Shown here: positions 28,881 through 36,257 of the stretch, in pieces
Numbering within the stretch: position 1 is the stretch's first letter
Layout: every line of letters begins with the position of its first letter
Assembly: GCA_937901895.1 (NCBI GenBank)
Contig: CALGTD010000111.1
Span: forward strand, 1 to 53,800
DNA length: 53,800 bases
From: an uncultured Spartobacteria bacterium
GTDB taxonomy: Bacteria; Verrucomicrobiota; Verrucomicrobiia; Chthoniobacterales; JAATET01
Direction of reading: 5' to 3'
The notes under the pieces: generated by a model
What the model was told of the DNA's origin: nothing
The model's input: only the letters and a program-made list of their open reading frames with translations
Database searches by the model: none
Program-made: the position numbers and the translations under genes

Positions 28881-29810
28881 ATGCCCGGAGAAATCGATTG
28901 GTATCACTACCTCCCACCCCCGGATGCCGCCGTGCGCGGCTACTTTTATCTGACCAGTGTCGGACACTCCCAGGCTCTGCCGGGGGAACCCTATCCCAAG
29001 CAAATGCACCCCAAGCTCTACCATTTCTCGTGGGAGGAGGGGCGGGTGCTGCCGGAATTTCAGCTGCTGCTGATCACGCAGGGGCGCGGAACCTTTCAAT
29101 CGAGGAACAGCCCCGTCGTGTCGCTTTCCGCGGGGCAGGCGCTGATCCTGCCTCCGAACCTGTGGCATCGCTACCGGCCCGCGCCCGAAACCGGATGGAC
29201 GGAAAAATGGGTGCAGTTTGACGGAGCGATCGCGTTCCGGCTTTTCGCCCGGGAAGTGGAAACCTCCCGTGCTTCGATCGTCACGTTGCAGGATCCGGAA
29301 ACGACGGAACAACTCCTCTGCCGGCTCGAGGATGCGGTTCAACGAACCCCGAACTTCAACTCCGCCCTTCTCTCGATGCGGGCCCTGGCGGTGCTGGAAT
29401 CAGTGCTCGCGGCTCCCTCCGCCCAATCGGTCCTCGAGGAGGAGAAGAAGGCGAACGATGCCGTGGTGGCTGCGGCGGTGAACTACATCTGGACGCGCGG
29501 TCGCCACGTGCTCAACGTCCCGGAGGTCGCGGACGCCATCGGGGTGAATCGCCGGACGCTCGAGCGACACATGCTGATGACGCTTGGCCATGGCGTTCTC
29601 GACGAGATCGTCAACTGCCGGTTCGTCCGTGCGGAAAGACTCGTGCGATCCACAAACCTGCCGCTCAAGCTCATTGTATCGCTTTCCGGATTCGGCAGCC
29701 TCGAGAACATGCGGCAGATCTTCCTCGCGAAAACCGGGATGTCGCCCGGGAGCTACCGAAGTCATCACCGCGGCCTGTTCGGAGGGACGGTCAGCGCGAA
29801 AACCGCTTGA
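28881..29810 (+). CDS. AraC-family transcriptional regulator
   Basis: 309 residues: an N-terminal cupin-type sensor domain (LPEFQLLLITQGRGTF, LILPPNLWHRYRPAPETGW) and a C-terminal double helix-turn-helix (LNVPEVADAIGVNRRTLERHM, and VSLSGFGSLENMRQIFLAKTGMSPGSY split over about residues 275-300). This is the architecture of sugar-responsive activators. Being divergent from the rhamnosidase with a 150-base shared promoter, it probably activates that gene in response to rhamnose or a rhamnose-containing sugar. ATG 28881 is preferred to an in-frame GTG at 28815. A hairpin follows the stop. Confidence 0.9.
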   Translation: MPGEIDWYHYLPPPDAAVRGYFYLTSVGHSQALPGEPYPKQMHPKLYHFSWEEGRVLPEFQLLLITQGRGTFQSRNSPVVSLSAGQALILPPNLWHRYRPAPETGWTEKWVQFDGAIAFRLFAREVETSRASIVTLQDPETTEQLLCRLEDAVQRTPNFNSALLSMRALAVLESVLAAPSAQSVLEEEKKANDAVVAAAVNYIWTRGRHVLNVPEVADAIGVNRRTLERHMLMTLGHGVLDEIVNCRFVRAERLVRSTNLPLKLIVSLSGFGSLENMRQIFLAKTGMSPGSYRSHHRGLFGGTVSAKTA

Positions 29811-29817
29811 AATGAAA

Positions 29818-29846
29818 GAGGAGCGCTCCGTTGGGAAACGCTCCTC
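29818..29846. terminator. Hairpin between convergent AraC and PEP-CTERM genes
   Basis: Perfect eight-base stem GAGGAGCG (29818-29825) and CGCTCCTC (29839-29846) with a 13-base loop, eight bases after the AraC stop. No uridine run follows; it lies in the convergent gap and could serve both strands. Confidence 0.55.
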
Positions 29847-29900
29847 CTCCCCTGGAAATTCACGCATCCCACGGTTTCGGGGGGACGCGCGCTCCGCGGC

Positions 29901-30620
29901 CTACTGCATCGCCGGCCGGCGGGCACGCCGACGCCAGACGATGACGCCGATCAAGCCCGCGAGCGCCAGTCCGTAAAGCTCGGGCTCCGGCACCGCCACG
30001 GCATCCAGCCGGACATTGTCGAAGTCGGCTTGAATCGTTCCCGCCGCCACCGAGGAAAGGGCGATCGTCAGCATGCCATCCACGGACGCGCCGGTCTGGA
30101 AACTGATCGTGTAATCCTCCCATGTGCCCTGCGTGGCAGGCAGCCCACCGCCCGTTGCGAGAATGGTTCCGGTGATGGGGTTGAGGCCGTTGATCAGCGA
30201 GATGGTTCCAGCGGTATTGATGCGATCAGCGCGCGATCCGATCGCCACGGTGAGCGTGTAGATCGTGTTCGGCTGCAAAGCTCCGACGGACTGATAAATG
30301 CCGCTGATGCCGCCGGGATTGTTGTCGAACGTGTTGATGTAGGCGAACTGGTTTCCTTGCGCAGGCGACGCGAGCGGGTTGTTGATCGGGAACTGACTGT
30401 TGTTGGGATTCTGCGATCCGATGTCCGAGCCTCCCACGCGATTGTATTGGGTCCATCCGGTTGGCACAGACTGAACGACACCGCCGGCCCCTCCAGCGTT
30501 ATCCAGCTCAAAGCTGTAATTGACGACGTTGATGGACAGCGCGGAGGCCGAGCCTGTGAAGAGCGCGGCCGCCACTGCAATGGCTCCAAGATGTTTGCTG
30601 GTTCGAACGAGAGGATTCAT
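29901..30620 (-). CDS. PEP-CTERM surface protein (paralogue 2)
   Basis: 239 residues starting at ATG 30620: signal peptide (GAIAVAAALFTGSASA), the same beta-rich domain as the protein at 22542-23240 (VVNYSFELDN, GSDIGSQNPNN, GNQFAYINTF, GISGIYQSVG, TIYTLTVAIGSR, GTWEDYTISF, FDNVRLDAV), and a PEP-CTERM tail VPEPELYGLALAGLIGVIVW, then RRRARR. Near-identical blocks suggest a fairly recent duplication, with the two copies now on either side of the rhamnosidase and its regulator. Likely surface-displayed, perhaps binding the glycan degraded here. The upstream reading frame (to 30746) is not supported by a better start. Confidence 0.85.
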   Translation of the reverse strand: MNPLVRTSKHLGAIAVAAALFTGSASALSINVVNYSFELDNAGGAGGVVQSVPTGWTQYNRVGGSDIGSQNPNNSQFPINNPLASPAQGNQFAYINTFDNNPGGISGIYQSVGALQPNTIYTLTVAIGSRADRINTAGTISLINGLNPITGTILATGGGLPATQGTWEDYTISFQTGASVDGMLTIALSSVAAGTIQADFDNVRLDAVAVPEPELYGLALAGLIGVIVWRRRARRPAMQ

Positions 30621-30727
30621 GGCGATTTGGTGGGGAATATTTTTGTGGGGTTTGCGTTCCGCGCATCCGCAAGTTTGGCTGCCGAATATTGGGAACGAGG
30701 AAATGTGGCCGGTTGCGCGCCGTGAAT

Positions 30728-30758
30728 TCAACGGGCGGACATCCACAAGTTACGACAC
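30728..30758 (-). promoter_or_regulatory. Shared upstream element, copy 2
   Basis: On the minus strand GTGTCGTAACTTGTGGA, eight bases, then CGTTGA, ending 107 bases before the PEP-CTERM start codon. It matches the element at 22438-22468 in 16 of 17 core bases and in the CGTTGA placed at the same distance. Because the region is divergent, it also lies 141 bases upstream of the GH43 gene and might serve both. Confidence 0.5.
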
Positions 30759-30899
30759 AAGGGCGGCACCTCGATTAGGTCGCCACGATCCGTGCGGGCG
30801 GTGATTTCCCGCTTCTCCGCCTGTTTCTTGCAGGATAGAAACGCTCCTTCAATCGACGGCGCCCTCCCCACGCCCTGCACCGAAGCACCATCCCCTGAC

Positions 30900-32741
30900 A
30901 TGAAAAAAAGCCTCTACCTCCTGCTGCTGACGTGTTCGCTGATCGCTCCCGGTCATGCGGAACGGCAGACGAAATTCACCAACCCGCTTTACCAGGCGGA
31001 GGATCCCTGGGTGGTCTTCCACGACGGCTACTACTACGTCTGCACGTCCGGGCCGCTCGACCCGAAGGCGGTCTACGTTTCGAAATCGAAAACCCTCGTC
31101 GAGCGCGGCGAGAAGGTGAAGGTCTGGGACGGCGAAGGCGACTTCAACCGCGTCTTTGCGCCGGAGCTCTTTTTCATCGACGGCAAGTGGTATGTCTACT
31201 TCTGCGGCGACTCCCGGGAGCATGACTGGAAGCACATGGCGGTCGTGCTGGAGTCGAACACGACCGACCCGCTCGACGGCTTCGTCTTCAAAGGGGTGCT
31301 GTTCACCGGTGACGAACGCGGCAACGCCCAGGCAAACGATTTCACGACCGTGAAATGGGACGGCAAGCTCTACGCGTTCTGGGGCTCGCTCGCCGATCCA
31401 ATCATCCGCAACGCCGTGATGGCCCCGATGGACAGCCCCACAAAGATCACCGCCCATCGCAAGGAAACGATCTTTCACGCCGAGGGGCCCCGCGCGCTCG
31501 TGAATGACGGCAAGCTTATCATGACGGGCTCGGAGGGCGCGTTTGCGTCAAAGGACTACCGCCTCACCGCGATGATCTACGATCCCACGCTCGGTCCCAT
31601 CGAAGAGCGCGAGGCCTGGAAATACCTCGGCACGCTGTTGAAGACGAGCGATGACGTCTGGGGGCCCGCCCGCGCCAGCTTCACCACGTCACCGGACGGC
31701 AAGCAACACTGGGTGATGTATCACTCGAAGATCTTCCCTGCGGACGACAACGGCATCCGCGCCGCGAATATCAAGCCGTTCACGTTCAAGCCGGATGGCA
31801 CTCCCGACTTCGGCACACCACCCGGACCGTCGGTGTTTCTGGACAATCCCTCGGGCGATCCCGGGCTCGGGGAACTTTACCCCGCGGAGAAATGGCAGCT
31901 CGCCGGCGGCGCTGCGAGGGCGTCGAAGAACAAGAACTACTCCGGAACCGGATACGTCGATGGATTCGAAAAGCGCGGCGCGCGTGCGGCCTTCGACGTG
32001 ACCGTGCCGGAGGCCGGCGTTTACCGCATCGTCTTCCGCTATGCGAACGGCGTGGAGATTCATGACGAACAAAAGTCCCATCCGACCGCCTATCCGCCGG
32101 GCAAGGGCACTCTCACGCTTTATGTGAATGGGGAGAAGATCAAGCGCTCGCAGTTTCATCGCACGACGAGCTGGGACGTGTGGATGCTGCACGGAGAAAA
32201 CGTTGCTCTGAACGCCGGAAGGAATCAGATCGCCTTCCGCTCCGACGAGGGCGACAACGGCGAAGTCGCGTTCGACTACGCCGCCGTGCGTCCTGCGGAG
32301 ATGGAGCTGCGCGGACTGACCGGCACGTATTTCGACAATCGCGACCTCACGAATCCGAAGCTCACCCGGCTCGACCCCGAGATCGCATTCAACTGGGGCG
32401 AGGGCTCTCCCGACCCGCTGATCGAGCCCGACACGTTTTCCGTGCGTTGGGAGGGATTCATCGAGCCGTTGTATTCCGAGACCTACACGTTCTACGCGAA
32501 GTCCGACAACGGTCGTCGACTGAAGATCGGGGACAAGGTCGTGATCGACGAATGGACCGATGAATACGATCAGACGCCGACCGGAACGATCGAACTCGAG
32601 GCCGGGAAGAAATACCCGATCGTCTACGAGTATTTCGAGGACAGAGGCGGCGCCAGCACCCGCCTCGAGTGGTCGAGCGCGAGCCAGGATCGGGAGGTCG
32701 TGCCTTCGGCGCGATTGACCCCGGCCGCTTCGAAAAAATAA
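30900..32741 (+). CDS. Secreted GH43-type glycosidase with CBM and PA14 domains
   Basis: 613 residues from ATG 30900 with signal peptide (KKSLYLLLLTCSLIAPGHA). The five-bladed propeller has the GH43 catalytic pattern: Asp 35 in AEDPWVVFHDGYYYV (base), the Asp-type blade FAPELFFIDGKWYVYF, and Glu 195 in HAEGPRAL (acid). After about residue 325 comes a beta-sandwich of carbohydrate-binding type (GTGYVDGF, YRIVFRYANG, VNGEKIKRSQF), then a PA14 domain (LTGTYFDNRDL, SVRWEGFIEPLYSETYTF, GRRLKIGDKVVID). GH43 enzymes remove arabinose, xylose or galactose side units. With the rhamnosidase this suggests use of a pectin-like or other plant glycan. Confidence 0.88.
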   Translation: MKKSLYLLLLTCSLIAPGHAERQTKFTNPLYQAEDPWVVFHDGYYYVCTSGPLDPKAVYVSKSKTLVERGEKVKVWDGEGDFNRVFAPELFFIDGKWYVYFCGDSREHDWKHMAVVLESNTTDPLDGFVFKGVLFTGDERGNAQANDFTTVKWDGKLYAFWGSLADPIIRNAVMAPMDSPTKITAHRKETIFHAEGPRALVNDGKLIMTGSEGAFASKDYRLTAMIYDPTLGPIEEREAWKYLGTLLKTSDDVWGPARASFTTSPDGKQHWVMYHSKIFPADDNGIRAANIKPFTFKPDGTPDFGTPPGPSVFLDNPSGDPGLGELYPAEKWQLAGGAARASKNKNYSGTGYVDGFEKRGARAAFDVTVPEAGVYRIVFRYANGVEIHDEQKSHPTAYPPGKGTLTLYVNGEKIKRSQFHRTTSWDVWMLHGENVALNAGRNQIAFRSDEGDNGEVAFDYAAVRPAEMELRGLTGTYFDNRDLTNPKLTRLDPEIAFNWGEGSPDPLIEPDTFSVRWEGFIEPLYSETYTFYAKSDNGRRLKIGDKVVIDEWTDEYDQTPTGTIELEAGKKYPIVYEYFEDRGGASTRLEWSSASQDREVVPSARLTPAASKK

Positions 32742-32777
32742 CCGGGCAACGCTCAGGCGGGCGCGCCGGGTGCCCGC

Positions 32778-33989
32778 CTATTTGTTATCCAGTTCCACCG
32801 CGCGCCGGAACGAGGCAAAGAAGTCCGGCAGCGCGGATTCGACGCGGTTCCAGTTGGGGATCAACGGCTCCCCGAGCGGATCGTCCACGTAATCCTTCGC
32901 AGCATTGCGAATGGCGCGGACGAAGGTGGAAACGGCGAGTTCCTCCTCATGGCGGTCGTATTTGAGGCCGTTGATTTCGGCGTCCGCCGCGTAAAACCGC
33001 ATCGTATCCTCGGCCTTCCGGGAGTAGGCGCTGAGCAGCGTATCGAACAATCCGCGGTCGAGCTTGATGCCCTGCCCCGCCAGATTTCGAAAGACGCACT
33101 GCACGATGTCGATTGCCATCTTGTTCAGTCCCTTGCCCGGATCGCGGCTGGAGAGTTCCTGGTGCTTGTGGTCGTAGCGATCGGCAATGTCCACCTGGCA
33201 GATGCTCTTCGGCGACGTGACGCGAAACACCTCCGCCAGCATGCCGACCTCGACGCCCCAATCGGACGGCATCCGAATGCGCCGCAGCACATCGAGATCC
33301 ATGCTCACCTCGCCCGCCAGCGGATAGCGGAAGGTGTCGAGATAGACGACGAACGGATGCACGCCGATGATGCTCTCGAGCGAACGCAGGAGCGGCGAAA
33401 CGAGCAGACGCATCACGCGGCCGTTCAAGCGCGTGGAAAACCGCGCGCTGTAGCCCTTCGCAAAATCGTAGCCCAGCGTGGGGTGCGCCACGGGGTAACA
33501 AAGGCGCGCGAGCATTTCCCGCGTGTAGGTGACGATGTCGCAGTCGTGAACGGCGACCATTTTCGCGCGATCGCTCGCGAGGACATATCCAAAGCACCAC
33601 CACATGTTCCGGCCCTTTCCGGGCGAACCGGGATCCAGATCGGACTCGTCCAGCCGCTCGATCAGCCGCTTCATCCGCGGTCCGTCGTTCCAGAGCAGGA
33701 TCGTCTCCTGAGGGAGCTGGCTGAAAATCCGTCGGGCCTTCTCCCAAAGCTTCACATTCGTCGCCCCGTCGATGCCGACGACGATCTGGCTGATGTATCT
33801 GACGTTCTTGAGCTCGCGGATGATGCCCCGCAGCGCCGGCGTGCCGAGTTCCTTCACATGGCAGGGGAGGACCAGCGCGATTGGCGATTCCTGCGAAAAC
33901 TCCTGCAGCTCTTTTTCGAGTCGCTCGATGTCGGGCCTGCCCAGCTTGTGCAGCGTGGCAATCGATCCAGTCTGGAAAAAGTCTGCCAT
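32778..33989 (-). CDS. gpgS: Glucosyl-3-phosphoglycerate synthase-like glycosyltransferase
   Basis: 403 residues, GT-A fold. Nucleotide-sugar domain begins IALVLPCHVKELGTPALRGI; the metal-binding DxD is D149-C-D151 in MVAVHDCDIVTY. Flanking sequences (LWNDGPRMKRLIERLDE, GKGRNMWWCFGYVLAS, GYDFAKGYSARFS, FRYPLAGEVSMDLDVLRRIRMPSDWGVEVGML) match the GpgS/GT81 group, which transfers glucose from NDP-glucose to 3-phosphoglycerate. The product glucosyl-3-phosphoglycerate is dephosphorylated to the compatible solute glucosylglycerate. The neighbouring HAD hydrolase and GH13_18 enzyme fit that pathway. Divergent from the GT4 gene with 70 bases between. Confidence 0.82.
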   Translation of the reverse strand: MADFFQTGSIATLHKLGRPDIERLEKELQEFSQESPIALVLPCHVKELGTPALRGIIRELKNVRYISQIVVGIDGATNVKLWEKARRIFSQLPQETILLWNDGPRMKRLIERLDESDLDPGSPGKGRNMWWCFGYVLASDRAKMVAVHDCDIVTYTREMLARLCYPVAHPTLGYDFAKGYSARFSTRLNGRVMRLLVSPLLRSLESIIGVHPFVVYLDTFRYPLAGEVSMDLDVLRRIRMPSDWGVEVGMLAEVFRVTSPKSICQVDIADRYDHKHQELSSRDPGKGLNKMAIDIVQCVFRNLAGQGIKLDRGLFDTLLSAYSRKAEDTMRFYAADAEINGLKYDRHEEELAVSTFVRAIRNAAKDYVDDPLGEPLIPNWNRVESALPDFFASFRRAVELDNK

Positions 33990-34059
33990 TGAGGGGCGAT
34001 TGTTCTTTGCGATGACGGATTGGGCAACCTAAGAAAACCCGACCCACCACGAGCACGCC

Positions 34060-35562
34060 TTGGTCCAGCATCTCGCCGTCATCCACTACCACCTCCGGCC
34101 AGGGGGGGTGCGGCGCGTGATCGAGATCGCGCTGCCGGCAATCGCCCGGGAATTGAATCTGCAATCGGTGACGCTGGTGACCGGTGAAGCCGCACCGGAA
34201 CCGTGGTTCCAATCGCTGGTCGCATCGCTGCCGGGCGTGAATCTGCAGCAATGGGTGGACCCGGCATTTCGCTACACCTCCGAGCAGAAGCGTCGGCCGC
34301 AGGCCAGCGATTCCGTCGCCCGTCTGCTGGCACACGTCGATGCGGTGTGGCTTCACAACCCGTCCCTTGCGCGTAACGTTCCGCTGGTCGAGGCGATCAG
34401 CGTGGAAACCCTGCGACGAGGGGTTCCCGCAATCTATCATCACCATGACCTCTGGGTGGACAACCGCTGGTTGCGCTGGCCGGAGTTGCAAACGCTCGGC
34501 TACCGCACGCTCGACGCCGTCGCGCGCGCCGTGTTCCCGGGGCATGTCTTCCATGCCACCATCAATCGTCTCGATCACGATACGATCCGGAAGCATTCGA
34601 AGCATCGCGTCGGCTGGCTTCCCAATCCCGCCACACAAAGCAAAGGCCCGGCCGCGACGGAAGTCCGACGCGCGCGCGCGTGGCTGCGAAACCGCCTTGG
34701 CGACGACGATCCCGTCTGGATTTTTCCCACGCGGTTTCTCCGCCGCAAAAACCTCGCGGAGGCGGTGCTGCTCGCGAGGTGGCTTCGCCCCGACGCATGG
34801 CTGGTGACCACCGCCGCGGTGAGCTCCCCGGAGGAGGCGGCCTACGCGCGCAAACTCCGCGCAGCCGCGAAGTCCAACAAATGGCGTGCCCGCTTTGCAA
34901 TTCTCGCCGACGCGGAAAACGACGCGCCGGACGTGGCGGCGTTGATCGCGGCCTCGGAGGCGGTGGTTCTGACATCGGTCCAGGAGGGCTTCGGACTCCC
35001 GTTCATCGAGGCCGTCGCGGCGGAACGCCCGCTGATCGCGCGAAGCCTTCCGAATGTCATGCCGGACCTGCGAAAGCTCGGCTTTCGTTTTCCCCACGCC
35101 TACGACGAAGTCTGGATCGACCGCGATATGATCGACATCCGCGCGGAATCCACCAGACAGCGGACCATCTGGAAAACGTGGCGCCACAGTCTGCCATCGA
35201 GCGTGCGCCCGTTCGCCGGACGTCCACCCATTCTCGATGCCGACGGACCGATCGCATTCAGTCGACTGACTCTCGACGCGCAACTCGAGGTGCTCGACGC
35301 GCCGCCCGAACGCTCATGGGAGCGCTGCGCGCCATGGAATCCCGCCCTGCGGAAGATCCACGGGCGACCCGGTTCGCTGGAACTCACGCCATGGCCCGCG
35401 CAGGCCGGCGAAATGCTCGATGTGGCACATTACGCCGGGGCATTCCGGCAGGCGCTTTCCAAAGCCGCGGGCAAGCCGAAGGACGGCGCGGAGGCAATTC
35501 AACGCGCATTTATCGAGCAGCGACTTGGCAGGGACTTTGTTTTCCCCATTCTGATCGAATGA
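34060..35562 (+). CDS. GT4-family glycosyltransferase
   Basis: 500 residues, GT-B fold. N-terminal acceptor domain begins HLAVIHYHLRPGGVRRV; the C-terminal donor domain has PTRFLRRKNLAEAVLLARWL and the Glu-x7-Glu signature EGFGLPFIE used to bind the nucleotide sugar. No ATG is available near the N-terminus, and an in-frame stop lies at 34030; TTG 34060 is therefore the start. Its last base overlaps the ATG of the HAD gene (ATGA), showing coupling. Substrate unknown; placement suggests a second sugar added to a glyceryl acceptor, as in mannosylglucosylglycerate synthesis, inferred from context only. A C-terminal extension of about 100 residues is unusual. Confidence 0.88.
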   Translation: MVQHLAVIHYHLRPGGVRRVIEIALPAIARELNLQSVTLVTGEAAPEPWFQSLVASLPGVNLQQWVDPAFRYTSEQKRRPQASDSVARLLAHVDAVWLHNPSLARNVPLVEAISVETLRRGVPAIYHHHDLWVDNRWLRWPELQTLGYRTLDAVARAVFPGHVFHATINRLDHDTIRKHSKHRVGWLPNPATQSKGPAATEVRRARAWLRNRLGDDDPVWIFPTRFLRRKNLAEAVLLARWLRPDAWLVTTAAVSSPEEAAYARKLRAAAKSNKWRARFAILADAENDAPDVAALIAASEAVVLTSVQEGFGLPFIEAVAAERPLIARSLPNVMPDLRKLGFRFPHAYDEVWIDRDMIDIRAESTRQRTIWKTWRHSLPSSVRPFAGRPPILDADGPIAFSRLTLDAQLEVLDAPPERSWERCAPWNPALRKIHGRPGSLELTPWPAQAGEMLDVAHYAGAFRQALSKAAGKPKDGAEAIQRAFIEQRLGRDFVFPILIE

Positions 35563-36257
35563 TCCGAGCCGTCATCTGCGACATTTATCGCACCATCCTC
35601 GAGGTGCTGCCTGCGCCCGTCGACGCAGAACTTCATTGGACCCGGCTCACCACCGGCCTGTTCGGCGCCGTCCCCTGCTCCACCGAAGAGCTGTCGAATC
35701 GCTGCCGGGAAATCGTGACCACCGATCACGCGCAGGCGTCCGCGCGCGGCGTCCAGTTCTCTGAGGTCGTCTGGCCGGCGGTCGTTGCCCGTGCGTTGCC
35801 CGAGTTCGCCAAGCTCGATGAATCCGCCCGGGAGAATTTTCTCTTCGACCACATGCAAATCCTGCGCGGACTGCGACTGATGCCCGGCGCCGCGGAATTC
35901 CTGCGCGAATGCGTCGCCCACGGAATGACGCTTGGCATCGCCTCGAACGCCCAGGAATACACGCTGCGCGAGCTGGCAGCGGCGCTCGCTGACGGCGGCC
36001 TGGATGTTGGAATTTTCGACTCCGAACTCACGATGTGGTCCTGGCGACTCGGGTTCAGCAAACCAAACCCTCACATCTTCCAGGCGCTGACGGCACGGCT
36101 CGCTCATCGTGGCATCGAGCCGGAGGAGATTCTCATGGTCGGCGACCGGCTCGACAATGACATCGAACCGGCACGCGCCTTCGGGTGGCAGACCGCGCGG
36201 ATCCACGACGAATCCGACTGGCGGAACCTGACCGAAAAACTATTCGGCCAGCCATAG
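35559..36257 (+). CDS. HAD-superfamily hydrolase, candidate glucosyl-3-phosphoglycerate phosphatase
   Basis: 232 residues. HAD motif I is DIYRTI, with the nucleophile Asp but Tyr where phosphatases usually have a second Asp (DxDxT/V); the DxYxT form is typical of haloacid-dehalogenase-type members. Motif II is the Ser in GIASNAQE, motif III the Lys in GFSKPNPHIF, and motif IV is MVGDRLDNDIEPA. The neighbourhood needs a phosphatase to complete glucosylglycerate synthesis, and this is the only candidate in the locus, but the substitution leaves that open. Its 3' end overlaps the convergent GH13 gene by 18 bases. Confidence 0.88.
   Translation: MIRAVICDIYRTILEVLPAPVDAELHWTRLTTGLFGAVPCSTEELSNRCREIVTTDHAQASARGVQFSEVVWPAVVARALPEFAKLDESARENFLFDHMQILRGLRLMPGAAEFLRECVAHGMTLGIASNAQEYTLRELAAALADGGLDVGIFDSELTMWSWRLGFSKPNPHIFQALTARLAHRGIEPEEILMVGDRLDNDIEPARAFGWQTARIHDESDWRNLTEKLFGQP

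Noticed and set aside
32947..35283. 778-codon minus-strand open frame across the glycosyltransferase region
   Set aside because: It overlaps GpgS and the GT4 gene in another frame, and its composition (His/Arg/Asp) is that of an out-of-frame reading.
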